Positions 35,396 to 44,599 of a DNA stretch of 64,000 bases are shown here, one piece after another. The stretch's first letter is position 1; each line of letters starts with the position of its first letter. Both the position numbers and the translations under genes were made by a program. The stretch comes from Xenorhabdus thuongxuanensis (GTDB lineage: Bacteria; Pseudomonadota; Gammaproteobacteria; Enterobacterales; Enterobacteriaceae). The notes under the pieces are model-generated. The model ran no database searches and had not been told where the DNA came from. It was given only the letters and a program-made list of their open reading frames with translations. The stretch covers positions 1 to 64,000 of the forward strand of contig NZ_MKGR01000003.1 of assembly GCF_001908095.1 (NCBI RefSeq). The letters are read 5' to 3'.

Positions 35396-37374
35396 AGTGC
35401 AATGCTCACATCCAGCCCAACATTCAAGCCTTTACTTATCATGTTAAGCGTATTGTTTCCCATCTGGAAACTAGAGACACGGTACTGTTTATTACCTAAA
35501 TTTTCACCATAAAGTTTGACATTAACACCATGATCCATTTCTAAACTGAGGGATGCGTCATAGAGAGTGTAACCCCCTTGTTCAAGGGTATTCGCTTCAT
35601 CAAAGTAGCTTTTTGAATAGTAGCGAGTACCGGCATTTAAATAGAGGTTACCGGGTAACAATGTTTGATCAATCAGATAGTCGAAACTTGCACTAAGCAT
35701 GACATCTGGTGCATAAGGCAGGCGTTTGCCTTTATAATTTACGCCACTTGTTGTATCAGTGAAATTTGACTTACCTACGCTACCACCAAGAGAAAGTCTA
35801 AGCCCTTGTATTGGTTTAATCTGGCTGCTCAGCTCGATACCTTTACTTTCTGCTTTTCCGGCGTTACGAATAAATTGCCCGCCCATAGGTCCGACATAGA
35901 TCTGTTTATCTTTGGAACGAATGTAATAAACTGCGCTGTTTAATGTTATTACGTCATCAAAGAATGCGGTATGCCAACCAAACTCATAATTGTCTGAGGT
36001 TTCGGTATCGTAAGGCTTTTTATCATTGGCGGAGGAAACAATGTTATTGAATCCGCCAGGTTTGTATCCTTTGGTGGCAGAGAGATAGAAACGGGTATCA
36101 GGTGTCAGTTGCCAGCCCAGAGCTGCCTTAGGTATAAACTCATTGCTGGAAACCTGGTTATCAAAAGCGTCAATCTTCATGATGTCAGATCCTGAATAAT
36201 TGATCTGAGATTTTTCATGTGATAGACGACCGCCAAGGGTAAGATCCCATTGAGACGCAATAGGTAATTTAACCTCACCGAACAGGGCTAGCGATTTTCC
36301 TTTGATTTTGTTATGTGCATCATTATAGCTAGTGTAATGTCTGTTAGTTTCATCTGAGAACCAGCCACCGAGAACACTGGTAATCCCATTTGAGTAGTTG
36401 GAATTTAAACGTAGCTCTTGGGTTGTGGCGTGGTGTTTTTCTTTCCATTTACCCCCGATAAAATCACGGAAAATATCGCGATCCTGATAGGCGGTGACAC
36501 TGGTTAATACGTTGTTGCCAAAATCATATTCCGCTTTGAGTGCATAACTGTTGACGCGTCGTGTTAAATCAGGGATAGGGCCATCATATTCTTTCCGGCG
36601 GAACTGTTCGTCGGTTAAATACAGCTCTTCATGCGAATTGAGATCTTCATGAGCAAAGCTAAGTTCAGCGCTGAAAGGGGAATTTTCTGGCGCAAACGTC
36701 AGTTTTCCTTTACCGAGCCAGGTCTTGCTGGAGTCAATATTTTTTTCACCACGATTTGGTGCATCAATTTGTCCTGGCTCTTTTACCCAGCGTAGGCTCA
36801 TGCTGCCATAAAGCATGTCTTCAATAAGAGGTATTGATCCGCTGAAGGAGCCCCCTTGTTTCAACTTAGAGTAATTGCCAGAAAGGTTAAGCCAAGGGCC
36901 TTCTTTTGGCGAACGAGTAATAATATTGATAACACCCGCTTGAGCGTTCCCGCCATATAAAGTGCCTTGGGGACCACGTAATAATTCTACACGTTCTACA
37001 TTGATTAACTCTTGTGTCAGAAACTGGTGATCCTGAGGAACACCATCAACATAAATACGAATGGAAGGTGAATAGTAATCGGGTGAACTGATACCCCGAA
37101 TTGTGGTTGCCGAGTAGGTTCGGTTACCGCGAGAGCGGATTTGTAAACCAGGGAAAGCACGCTCAAGATCCTGTACCTGAGTGATACCCGCTTGCTCAAG
37201 TTCCTCGCCAGTTTTAACCAAAATGCTGCCGTTAACTTTATTTAATGCTTCTGCCCGTTTGTTAGCCGTCACAATCAAAACATCTTCTGCGGCTTCGGGT
37301 GAATGCTCCGCCCAAGCCACAACCGGTGAGATCAGACAACATAAGACAGACGCTTTAGCATATTTTTTTTTCAT
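35392..37374 (-). CDS. fyuA: TonB-dependent ferric siderophore receptor, FyuA-like
   Basis: 660-residue outer-membrane receptor. A signal peptide (MKKKYAKASVLCCLISPVVAWA) is followed by the TonB box region EDVLIVTA, the plug domain (about 40-160, with RIYVDGVPQD, RVELLRGPQGTLYGGN and GVINIITRSP), and a 22-strand beta-barrel to the C-terminus. Length and plug motifs match the yersiniabactin/pesticin receptor FyuA (about 673). As first gene of the operon it lies closest to the Fur box and will be the most strongly iron-controlled product. The start has AAAGAG about 8 nt upstream. The last residue is Leu rather than the usual terminal Phe of outer-membrane proteins. Confidence 0.93.
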   Translation of the reverse strand: MKKKYAKASVLCCLISPVVAWAEHSPEAAEDVLIVTANKRAEALNKVNGSILVKTGEELEQAGITQVQDLERAFPGLQIRSRGNRTYSATTIRGISSPDYYSPSIRIYVDGVPQDHQFLTQELINVERVELLRGPQGTLYGGNAQAGVINIITRSPKEGPWLNLSGNYSKLKQGGSFSGSIPLIEDMLYGSMSLRWVKEPGQIDAPNRGEKNIDSSKTWLGKGKLTFAPENSPFSAELSFAHEDLNSHEELYLTDEQFRRKEYDGPIPDLTRRVNSYALKAEYDFGNNVLTSVTAYQDRDIFRDFIGGKWKEKHHATTQELRLNSNYSNGITSVLGGWFSDETNRHYTSYNDAHNKIKGKSLALFGEVKLPIASQWDLTLGGRLSHEKSQINYSGSDIMKIDAFDNQVSSNEFIPKAALGWQLTPDTRFYLSATKGYKPGGFNNIVSSANDKKPYDTETSDNYEFGWHTAFFDDVITLNSAVYYIRSKDKQIYVGPMGGQFIRNAGKAESKGIELSSQIKPIQGLRLSLGGSVGKSNFTDTTSGVNYKGKRLPYAPDVMLSASFDYLIDQTLLPGNLYLNAGTRYYSKSYFDEANTLEQGGYTLYDASLSLEMDHGVNVKLYGENLGNKQYRVSSFQMGNNTLNMISKGLNVGLDVSIAL

Positions 37375-37422
37375 AAGTACTCTTTATGCCTTTTCAAATC
37401 ATGTTTTAAAAAGATCAAATGT

Positions 37423-37448
37423 GGTAAACCAAACAAGCGCGATAAACC
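37423..37448. promoter_or_regulatory. candidate AraC-type (YbtA-like) direct repeats
   Basis: Two direct repeats, GGTAAACC (37423-37430) and GATAAACC (37441-37448), start 18 bp apart, and a further TTTGGTTTT lies just beyond on the opposite arm. They are 49-75 bp upstream of the receptor start, a suitable place for activation by an AraC-family dimer such as the divergent regulator. The site is proposed from spacing and position alone. Confidence 0.3.
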
Positions 37449-37537
37449 TGAAAACATATTTGGTTTTGGTGAAATTAACTGGAATAGAAAAGAAGAGCTA
37501 ACGGGATAGGGACAAAAGTAGCGCGATACGTACTATT

Positions 37538-37556
37538 GATAATGATTATCATTAAT
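37538..37556. promoter_or_regulatory. Fur box between the siderophore operon and ybtA
   Basis: GATAATGATTATCATTAAT matches the 19-bp consensus GATAATGATAATCATTATC at most positions and is palindromic in its core. It lies in the 326-bp divergent region, 164 bp from the receptor start and 145 bp from the regulator start, so one site could silence both directions when iron is plentiful. Confidence 0.88.
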
Positions 37557-37700
37557 GATAAATTGCGTGATATTCACATTGGTGTATAAATATATAAGAT
37601 AAAAGCATAATATCTTTAACACGCACAACATGCTGTTTTTATTGTGGAAAGCGTTTTTTTGAAATGGTTGGTGTCTGATGCTAATTTTACAGGGGATTTC

Positions 37701-38681
37701 ATGAAGACGATCTATAGCGAGACATTGGGAATTTTCGCTGCGGGCCATTGCAATAACATGCATTCATCAGTAGAGGAAAATAATACAACTCCTGCATTGT
37801 TAACAGAAGAGCTATCTGATGGAATTCACATCAACCGTATCCATCTTGAGTTAAGTAAAGATTTTACCGAATATTGTGAAGGGCCGCCAACAGTGTCAAT
37901 AGCTTTTGTTCTCAGTGGGAAGGGAAAAATGGCAATTGAGAATGGCGAGGTTTTAGATATTAATCCGGGGACGATGGTATTTTTCTATTCGCCTAGGATG
38001 ACACGTGGTATGAATTTCTTTGGTTGCGGAACCTGGCGTATTCTCGATATCCGTTTTTCTCTGAACGAAATTGAAGCTCAGGAGTTGCCATCTTTTACCA
38101 AATTAACGGCTGGTTTTGAAAAAAATGCCAGTTATAGTGATGCCTTGATGATGGCTTGCCCTATCTATCCACCTTTTATGCAGATAGTGAATCAAATAGA
38201 AGAATGTCAATTAAATGGTAGTGTCAGAAAGGTTTACTTAAAGGCAAAGGCGTTAGAGATACTCGCTTGTGTGACCGCTCAAATTTATGATTGCCAATAT
38301 AATGTGATTAGCGGATTGCAGCGCCGTGCTGTTTACAATGCGATAAAAATAATTAATAACGATTATCATTACCCTTGGACAATAAAATCGTTATCAAGAG
38401 CGGTGGGTTTGAATGAGCGGAAATTAAAAGAGGGATTCCGTGCGGTTGTTTTCCGTACTTTCCATCAATATCTGGAAAACGTTCGTATGACCACAGCGGA
38501 AGATTTATTGAAGAAAGGGATGAGTGTCATTGAAGTTGCTGCCGCAGTGGGTTATTCCAGCCCAAGTCATTTTTCTAAACGTTTCCGGCAACATTACTTA
38601 ATCAACCCTAAAGCATGGCAGGCAAAATATGCCGTGAATCACATATTACTGAAAGAAAATATTACAGCGAAAAGTCAATAG
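37701..38681 (+). CDS. ybtA: AraC-family regulator of the siderophore operon, YbtA-like
   Basis: 326-residue transcription factor: an N-terminal ligand-sensing region with GPPTVSIAFVLSGKGKMAIENG and a PGTMVFFYSP cupin-like segment, and a C-terminal pair of helix-turn-helices (WTIKSLSRAVGLNERKLKEGF and VIEVAAAVGYSSPSHFSKRF). YbtA (319 residues) activates fyuA and the biosynthetic genes when yersiniabactin is present and represses itself. Start set at 37701 (MKTIYSETLG) because AGGGGA precedes it; the longer frame would add 19 residues reaching towards the Fur box. It is divergent from the nine-gene operon and shares its regulatory region. Confidence 0.9.
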   Translation: MKTIYSETLGIFAAGHCNNMHSSVEENNTTPALLTEELSDGIHINRIHLELSKDFTEYCEGPPTVSIAFVLSGKGKMAIENGEVLDINPGTMVFFYSPRMTRGMNFFGCGTWRILDIRFSLNEIEAQELPSFTKLTAGFEKNASYSDALMMACPIYPPFMQIVNQIEECQLNGSVRKVYLKAKALEILACVTAQIYDCQYNVISGLQRRAVYNAIKIINNDYHYPWTIKSLSRAVGLNERKLKEGFRAVVFRTFHQYLENVRMTTAEDLLKKGMSVIEVAAAVGYSSPSHFSKRFRQHYLINPKAWQAKYAVNHILLKENITAKSQ

Positions 38682-38844
38682 AAATTTCGAAGGTGGCATT
38701 TAGAAAAATAAGGAGGGATAGTAAGTAGTGAGTGGCTATATATAATGGGTTATTAGTCAGTCAATAGATACCTTTCCCGAAATTCAAACCAGGTATCAGT
38801 TTATAATATGATTATTTAAAACAAATATACTAAACAGGAATATC

Positions 38845-39056
38845 TGGTTTATCCCCGTACTCACGGGGAACACGCCGCGTTCCATTGCTGCGGATTTAAA
38901 CCCCTCGGTTTATCCCCGTACTCACGGGGAACACTAACCCTTGCTGCATAATAGCCAGGTTGTTCACGGTTTATCCCCGTACTCACGGGGAACACCATAA
39001 AATCGTCCGGCTGGGTGTGTAAATGGGCGGTTTATCCCCGTACTCACGGGGAACAC
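38845..39056 (-). CRISPR. type I-E-like CRISPR array, 4 repeats and 3 spacers
   Basis: Four 29-bp repeats at 38845-38873, 38906-38934, 38967-38995 and 39028-39056, separated by three spacers of exactly 32 bp. Read on the minus strand, each repeat begins GTGTTCCCCG and ends GGGGATAAACCG, the I-E (Cascade, E. coli-like) repeat form with a short palindromic stem. The repeat at 38845 differs only in its final minus-strand base (A instead of G), as expected for the oldest, leader-distal repeat. With the AT-rich flank on the other side this sets transcription leftwards from about 39057. No cas gene is in the window, so Cas proteins would have to come from elsewhere. Confidence 0.96.
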
Positions 39057-39219
39057 TAATTTTATCTAATTGTTTTAGAAAATATTTTTCTGACGTAAAA
39101 ATTCTACCATTTTTTCAGCCTGTAAATCAGTAAAATTCATCCTTTCATTTTTTTCTGATTTATCATCTGCAATACAGATCGCGTTTCATCTATATTCTTA
39201 ATTTTCACTCATTAAATTA
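39057..39219 (-). promoter_or_regulatory. putative CRISPR leader
   Basis: AT-rich stretch (many T/A runs) immediately next to the leader-proximal repeat, containing no gene. I-E leaders are AT-rich and carry the promoter and an IHF site for spacer uptake; I cannot place either precisely here. Confidence 0.6.
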
Positions 39220-39235
39220 TGTGATTTAAATCACA
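39220..39235. promoter_or_regulatory. perfect CRP-type palindrome beside the CRISPR leader
   Basis: TGTGATTTAAATCACA: two perfect CRP half-sites (TGTGA/TCACA) with the correct 6-bp spacer, wholly symmetric, flanked by AT-rich bases. It lies 164 bp upstream of the first repeat (in array orientation) and downstream of dsbB. It could act on the array or on a rightward transcript. Confidence 0.6.
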
Positions 39236-39394
39236 ATGATTGCTATTGTTTGTGGTAACAGTTATGCATCTGAATTAGTTAGTGGGAGATTAGGCATGGT
39301 TCTGTCTGCATTTTTTACTCTTGTGAGAAAGAATTGAATATGAGAAAACTATCAAAGGAGTCTTTAACGGACCCCTTGGGGCAATTGCTTACTC

Positions 39395-39913
39395 TTAAAA
39401 TCTACCCTGAGTCCGAAAAAACTGACTCACAAGTACCAATATACTTACCAACAGATAAGAGGCAAAAATACCAATCAGCCATTGCGGCATATCTAGAGTT
39501 AAAAATTCCCACTGTTTCATCGAACAATCTCCAATTGCCTGAAATACCGAAGGCAGCCAATCATTCAAAGGCAACCAAGATGGGAATTGGACAAAAAATT
39601 CACAAGTATTAAATGGAGAAGGGTATAATTGCATCATAGTGTGATCCCATGCCAGTTGTAGTCCTTGCCATGCGCTGTAAATCCACAGCAGGATCGCCAA
39701 CCAGCGCAAAGGAGTTTTAGGTGCGATTGCACCAAGCAGCGCAGCACCTAGAATACCAAACAACGCAACACGCTCATAAATACACATTACGCAAGGCTGT
39801 AACTGCATCACATGTTGAAAATAGAGTGCTGTCGCTTCCAGGGTAAGAGCGGTCAACACCATCAATAACCATGCGCTTCGCCCTTGGGAAATCAGTTTTA
39901 AAAATTGAAACAT
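39395..39913 (-). CDS. dsbB: disulfide bond formation protein B
   Basis: 172-residue inner-membrane protein with four transmembrane helices that reoxidises periplasmic DsbA and passes electrons to quinones. Both redox pairs are visible: CVMC in the first periplasmic loop (PCVMCIYER) and the Cys pair in the second loop (FNTCEFF and GDCSMKQW). [13 protein letters not shown] and MPQWLIGIF match E. coli DsbB closely. Start set at 39913 ([18 protein letters not shown]), matching the family N-terminus, with GGAAG upstream; the longer frame adds eight unlikely residues. Same strand and order as nhaB upstream, as in E. coli. Confidence 0.95.
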   Translation of the reverse strand: MFQFLKLISQGRSAWLLMVLTALTLEATALYFQHVMQLQPCVMCIYERVALFGILGAALLGAIAPKTPLRWLAILLWIYSAWQGLQLAWDHTMMQLYPSPFNTCEFFVQFPSWLPLNDWLPSVFQAIGDCSMKQWEFLTLDMPQWLIGIFASYLLVSILVLVSQFFRTQGRF

Positions 39914-40027
39914 TTTCTTTTCTTCCCATCTTTTCAATATAAATAATTGGTTTATTGTGCCGTTTTATCAGCCATAAAAAAATAAAATTAACTGAGTCAT
40001 TTTGTCAGGAAAGTGATTAACAAAAAA

Positions 40028-40059
40028 ACCGGAGAGTGTGCAAAATCACACCATCCGGT
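40028..40059 (-). terminator. terminator downstream of nhaB
   Basis: On the minus strand, ACCGGATGGTGTG pairs with CACACTCTCCGGT (two mismatches inside) around a short loop, followed by seven T residues: a clear intrinsic terminator between nhaB and dsbB. Confidence 0.85.
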
Positions 40060-40086
40060 GGATACAACGATAAATTAGGTTTCCAA

Positions 40087-41631
40087 TTATAGTGGAGTGA
40101 TTAAACCGAGGTTGATGAAATATTCGGTGGCAGGTACTAACCAGAATTCAACACACAACAAACCCACTAGTGTCATCACAATGGTATAAGGCAGAGCCAT
40201 CATTATCATACGACCATAAGAGAGACGGATCAACGGAGATAAGGCCGAAGTCAGCAGGAACAGAAAAGCCGCTTGTCCATTAGGGGTTGCCACAGATGGT
40301 AAGTTAGTTCCTGTGTTGATGGCAACGGCCAAATATTCGTATTGTTGTTGTGAAATCAGGCCACTTTTCAGGGCGTTCAGCGCTTCATTAATGTAAACCG
40401 TACCGACGAAAACGTTATCAGAAACAGTGGAGAGCAATCCGTTGAACAAGTAGAATAAGGAAAGCTGTGAAGCTGGTGAAGACTGCAAGACAAATTGAAT
40501 AAATGGCGCAAACAGTTGTTGGTCAACAATGACGGCAACCACAGAGAAAAACACGGTTAACAGGGCAGTAAACGGTAAAGCTTCCTCAAATGCTTTACCT
40601 AACGCATGTTCTTCGGTAATACCACAGAATGAAGTCGCTAAAATAATGACTGATAGGCCAATCAAACCCACTTCAGCCAAATGGAAAGCCAGTGCTACAA
40701 TCAGCCAGATGCCGATCAATACTTGAACAGCAAGCTGGGCTTTTTCTTGGCGGGTACGTTTTTCACTGGCTTTTTGATCGTAATCCTCCAGAACAGAGCG
40801 AACACGCTCAGGCAATTCAGCACCGTAACCAAACAGTTTAAAATGTTCAACCAGCAAACAGACCAGCAAGCCACAAATAAACACAGGAATGGTAACTGGC
40901 GACATACGAATAAAGAATGTGGCAAAATCCCAGCCGACATGTTTGGCAATAATCAGGTTTTGGGGTTCACCGACCATAGTCATTACGCCGCCAAGTGCAG
41001 TACCAATTCCCGAATGCATCATCAGACTGCGCAGAAATGCCCGGAACTGTTCCAACATTTGTCTTTTATCCTCACTGTCAATGCACTTATCATCATTTAG
41101 TTCAGAGTTGCCACTATGAGAAAGGAATTGATGATAGATGGCGTAGAACCCGATTGAAACACTGATGACAACTGCAATTACGGTTAGGGCATCAAGGAAA
41201 GCGGATAAGAAAGCACTCGCCAGACAGAATGCCAGTGCCAGCATTTTCTTGGAGCGAATATTTAACAGCAGCTTCGTGAAAACAAACAGCAGCAATTGTT
41301 TCATGAAGTAAATGCCTGCGACCATGAAAATCAGTAATAAAATGACTTCCAGATTGTTGGCAATCTCATGACCTATTTGTTTTGGCGAAGTCATCCCAAT
41401 GATGACTGCTTCAATAGCGAGTAATCCTCCTGGTTGCAGAGGATAACATTTTAATGCCATTGCCAGTGTGAAAATAAACTCAACAACAAGCATCCAGCCA
41501 GTAACAAAAGGACTGACAAAGAAATAGACCAGTGGGTTGATAATCAGAAAAACAATGATAGTTAGTTTGTACCAATCCGGCGAATTGCCGAGAAAGTTTT
41601 TCACCACTGCACGTTGGATACTGATTTCCAT
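40087..41631 (-). CDS. nhaB: Na+/H+ antiporter NhaB
   Basis: 514-residue inner-membrane antiporter that expels Na+ in exchange for protons; E. coli NhaB has 513 residues. Many hydrophobic helices are visible, with family segments [12 protein letters not shown] at the N-terminus, [33 protein letters not shown] and [23 protein letters not shown]. The start at 41631 ([10 protein letters not shown]) matches E. coli MEISWGRA and has GAGGA 14 nt before it; an alternative ATG 12 nt upstream sits directly on the ribosome site. The longer frame upstream reads through an octanucleotide tandem repeat, giving a (TKEQKNKR)n stretch that is almost surely not translated as part of NhaB. Divergent from fadR, as in E. 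coli. Confidence 0.95.
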   Translation of the reverse strand: MEISIQRAVVKNFLGNSPDWYKLTIIVFLIINPLVYFFVSPFVTGWMLVVEFIFTLAMALKCYPLQPGGLLAIEAVIIGMTSPKQIGHEIANNLEVILLLIFMVAGIYFMKQLLLFVFTKLLLNIRSKKMLALAFCLASAFLSAFLDALTVIAVVISVSIGFYAIYHQFLSHSGNSELNDDKCIDSEDKRQMLEQFRAFLRSLMMHSGIGTALGGVMTMVGEPQNLIIAKHVGWDFATFFIRMSPVTIPVFICGLLVCLLVEHFKLFGYGAELPERVRSVLEDYDQKASEKRTRQEKAQLAVQVLIGIWLIVALAFHLAEVGLIGLSVIILATSFCGITEEHALGKAFEEALPFTALLTVFFSVVAVIVDQQLFAPFIQFVLQSSPASQLSLFYLFNGLLSTVSDNVFVGTVYINEALNALKSGLISQQQYEYLAVAINTGTNLPSVATPNGQAAFLFLLTSALSPLIRLSYGRMIMMALPYTIVMTLVGLLCVEFWLVPATEYFINLGLITPL

Positions 41632-41648
41632 TATTATTAACATTCCTC

Positions 41649-41718
41649 TTTTGTTCTTTTGTTCTTTTGTTCTTTTGTTCTTTTGTTCTTTTGTTCTTTT
41701 GTTCTTTTGTTCTTTTGT
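41649..41718 (-). repeat. octanucleotide tandem repeat in the nhaB leader
   Basis: Eight perfect tandem copies of TTTTGTTC (GAACAAAA on the nhaB strand) at 41649-41712, plus a 6-bp partial ninth. The array ends 17 nt before the nhaB start codon and about 5 nt before its ribosome-binding site. Such homogeneous repeats are prone to slippage; the unit is not a multiple of three but lies outside the likely coding region. Confidence 0.97.
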
Positions 41719-41970
41719 GGATATGTGGAAAAAATCTAAGTAGCTATAAATCAAAACCACCACTATAGAAACATATCGAATCGGTATAGTACGCACTACG
41801 CACAATGTGATAGCAATTTAAGAACATTTTAATCCTGAATGATTACATTTTTTATGAGCTCTTTCACTCTTTCACTGTTTATTTACCAGGTAACTATGTC
41901 GCTCAAGCACATTCTGGTATGATCAACCGCTATTATTAGCCAAGAAAACTGCTTTGGAATAATTAAAATT

Positions 41971-42693
41971 ATGGTAATTAAGGCTCAAAGTCCTGCGAGT
42001 TTCGCGGAAGAGTATATCATTGAAAGTATTTGGAATAATCGCTTTCCACCCGGCTCCATACTGCCAGCAGAACGTGAATTATCTGAATTAATCGGTGTCA
42101 CCCGTACGACCTTGCGTGAAGTGTTGCAGCGCCTTGCCCGTGATGGTTGGTTGACTATTCAGCATGGAAAACCAACCAAGGTTAATAATTTTTGGGAAAC
42201 ATCCGGCCTTAATATTCTGGAAACTTTGGCACGTCTTGATCATGATCGTGTTCCTCAGTTGATTGATAACTTATTGGCAGTGAGAACCAATATCGCTGCC
42301 ATTTTTATCCGTACTGCATTTAGGAACAATCCTGAAAAATCATTGGAAATTCTGGCGGAAAAAGAAAGCGTAGAAGATACCGCTGAAGCCTTCAGTTCTG
42401 TGGACTATGATATTTTCCGTGGCCTGGCTTTTGCGTCAGGAAACCCAATTTATGGTTTGATTATTAATGGGCTGAAAGGCTTATATACCCGTGTTGGGCG
42501 TTATTATTTCTCCAGTCCTGAGGCTCGTAATTTGGCGTTGAATTTCTACCAGCAATTAAGTTCACTATGTCGGGAAAAAGCCTATGACAAGATCATGGAT
42601 TGTGTGCGTAATTATGGTAAAGAGAGTGGTGTTATCTGGCATAGTATGCAGAGTATTATGATTAATGAATTGACGGAAAGATCAACGCACTAA
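41971..42693 (+). CDS. fadR: fatty acid metabolism regulator FadR
   Basis: 240-residue GntR-family regulator (E. coli 239). The N-terminal winged helix has [20 protein letters not shown] and [26 protein letters not shown], near-identical to E. coli; the C-terminal helical domain binds long-chain acyl-CoA ([22 protein letters not shown]). It represses fatty-acid degradation genes and activates fabA/fabB until acyl-CoA releases it from DNA. Divergent from nhaB with about 340 bp between the start codons, which also hold the octanucleotide repeat. The usual downstream neighbour in E. coli, ycgB, is not present here. Confidence 0.95.
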   Translation: MVIKAQSPASFAEEYIIESIWNNRFPPGSILPAERELSELIGVTRTTLREVLQRLARDGWLTIQHGKPTKVNNFWETSGLNILETLARLDHDRVPQLIDNLLAVRTNIAAIFIRTAFRNNPEKSLEILAEKESVEDTAEAFSSVDYDIFRGLAFASGNPIYGLIINGLKGLYTRVGRYYFSSPEARNLALNFYQQLSSLCREKAYDKIMDCVRNYGKESGVIWHSMQSIMINELTERSTH

Positions 42694-43270
42694 CAGAAGC
42701 ACGTCTTAAGTTGGTTAAACTCTTCGTTTTTTGTTTGCCTCGCTATTGGTTACATTTATTTACCCCAGTTATGTAGTTATATTATGCTCAGGTCATATAA
42801 TGGGCAATTATATGATGCAGAGTTACCTATGTTTCTGGGGGCATTTCTTTAATCATCACTTAACACATGTGTGCTATTTAGAAACACTCCCAACTGTGTA
42901 GTGCAATTTTTTAAATTATTATTCTACTTAACCAATAATGAAACCAGATAAAATTCTGTAAATTTACATTTGCGTGGTGTTTTTGATATTTTGCTTTTGT
43001 GGCTGTAGTGTTTCTTTTTTGCGATGAAAATCCTTTAATAAGTAGAAATTAGAGAAGTAAACAGTATTTTTATCTGTTTTAACTTATTGATTTAATTTTA
43101 TTTGTATTAAAGCATCATATTTATTGAAGGAGTGGTTTTTTCTATTTTGTAATGGAAGTGTGACTTAAATCCTAAAAGTTAATTAATTGTTCCATAGTCT
43201 ATTATTCTGTATTGGCTTTTTATATTCAGCATATTATGCTTGAAAATATCACTTGCCAGTAGGGGGTAAA
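42694..43270. other. AT-rich gap between fadR and dadA
   Basis: About 575 bp with no convincing frame and no recognisable remnant of ycgB, the gene found here in E. coli. It must contain the dadAX promoter, which in E. coli is governed by Lrp and CRP; AT-rich Lrp sites would not stand out by eye. No clear fadR terminator seen. Confidence 0.5.
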
Positions 43271-44572
43271 ATGAAGGTCCTTATTTTAGGCAGCGGTGTT
43301 ATTGGCGTAACCAGCGCATGGTATCTTGCGCAAGCAGGCCATGAAGTTACCGTAATTGATCGCCAAAATAGTGCTGCGGAAGAAACAAGTGCTGCTAATG
43401 CCGGTCAAATCTCACCAGGGTATGCAACCCCTTGGGGAGCCCCAGGTATCCCACTAAAAGCAATAAAGTGGATGTTTCAACGTCACGCACCTTTGGCTAT
43501 TCGCCCTGATGGTTCACTGTTTCAGTTACGCTGGATGTGGCAAATGTTGCGTAATTGTGATGCAAGCCATTATGCAATGAATAAAAGCAGAATGGTACGT
43601 TTGGCAGAATATAGTCGGGATTGTATTAAACAATTAAGGGCCGATACTGGTATCCAATATGAAGGACGTCAGGGGGGAACCCTACAATTGTTTAGAACCA
43701 CCAAGCAATTTGATAATGCTGTCAATGATATAGAAGTGTTAGAACAAGAAGGAGTATCTTATCAGTTATTGACTGCCGAGCAATTGGCTGCTGTAGAGCC
43801 TGCGCTTGCTAATGCTGCTCATAAATTGACAGGCGGATTGCAATTACCGAATGATGAAACGGGTGATTGTCAGCTTTTTACTAAAGCTCTGGCTAAAATG
43901 GCAGAAGATATTGGTGTGCAATTTTTATTTAATAAGCAAGTTAAACGGATCTTGGTGGATGGAAATAGAGTCACGGGTATTCAATGTGATGATGGTATCA
44001 TGACGGCGGATCACTATGTGGTAGCGATGGGATCTTATTCTACTGAAATCTTAAAAGAGCTGGTTAAAATTCCGGTTTATCCGATGAAAGGTTATTCATT
44101 GACGATGCCAATTATGGACGAATCAAAAGCGCCAGTCTCAACTGTGCTGGATGAAACCTACAAGATTGCCATTACGCGTTTTGATAATCGTATTCGCGTT
44201 GGTGGTATGGCTGAAGTGGTTGGATTTAATTTGAATGTTCCCCAGAGTCGTTGTGAAACATTAAAAATGGTTGTACAGGATCTATACCACAATGGTGGCA
44301 ATATCGCGGAGGCCTCATTCTGGACAGGTTTGCGTCCTATGACCCCGGATGGTACCCCTATTGTTGGGCCAACCAAATATGCAAATCTTTATTTAAATAC
44401 TGGACATGGAACATTAGGTTGGACAATGGCCTGTGGTTCAGGGAAGTTACTAGCTGATTTAATTTCTGGCAAAGAGCCTGATATCGCGGCAAATGATCTC
44501 TCTGTATTCAGATATATCGATGGTTTTAATATAAAAGTGTTTCCAATAAAGCCTCATTTACATACGGCATAA
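43271..44572 (+). CDS. dadA: D-amino acid dehydrogenase, small subunit
   Basis: 433-residue FAD enzyme (E. coli 432) that oxidises D-alanine and other D-amino acids to 2-oxo acids and ammonia at the inner membrane, feeding electrons into the respiratory chain. N-terminal FAD-binding motif [20 protein letters not shown] with GxGxx[22 protein letters not shown], and a C-terminal [19 protein letters not shown] plus [15 protein letters not shown] are family hallmarks. Start set at 43271, preceded by AGGGGG; an in-frame TTG 18 nt upstream is unlikely. Followed 27 nt later by the alanine racemase gene, forming the catabolic dadAX operon that turns L-alanine into pyruvate. Confidence 0.95.
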   Translation: MKVLILGSGVIGVTSAWYLAQAGHEVTVIDRQNSAAEETSAANAGQISPGYATPWGAPGIPLKAIKWMFQRHAPLAIRPDGSLFQLRWMWQMLRNCDASHYAMNKSRMVRLAEYSRDCIKQLRADTGIQYEGRQGGTLQLFRTTKQFDNAVNDIEVLEQEGVSYQLLTAEQLAAVEPALANAAHKLTGGLQLPNDETGDCQLFTKALAKMAEDIGVQFLFNKQVKRILVDGNRVTGIQCDDGIMTADHYVVAMGSYSTEILKELVKIPVYPMKGYSLTMPIMDESKAPVSTVLDETYKIAITRFDNRIRVGGMAEVVGFNLNVPQSRCETLKMVVQDLYHNGGNIAEASFWTGLRPMTPDGTPIVGPTKYANLYLNTGHGTLGWTMACGSGKLLADLISGKEPDIAANDLSVFRYIDGFNIKVFPIKPHLHTA

Positions 44573-44599
44573 ACTAATAAACTATAAGAAGGGGTCGTC

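Noticed and set aside
7756-37374. Mobile pathogenicity island like the Yersinia HPI
   Set aside because: No integrase, no asn-tRNA, no flanking direct repeats or insertion sequences seen at either edge. Mobility cannot be supported from this window.
38349-38370. Fur-box-like AACGATTATCATTACC within ybtA
   Set aside because: Lies deep in the coding region of the HTH domain and matches only part of the consensus. The true site at 37538 is far better.
39340-39612. Plus-strand frame of about 90 codons antisense to the 3' part of dsbB
   Set aside because: Most of it is the mirror of a conserved coding region, with no recognisable protein features. Kept only as context for the CRP site.
41632-41805. 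58-codon N-terminal extension of NhaB through the octanucleotide repeat
   Set aside because: NhaB of E. coli starts at the MEIS position, which has its own Shine-Dalgarno here. The extension is repeat-derived Lys/Gln/Asn sequence.
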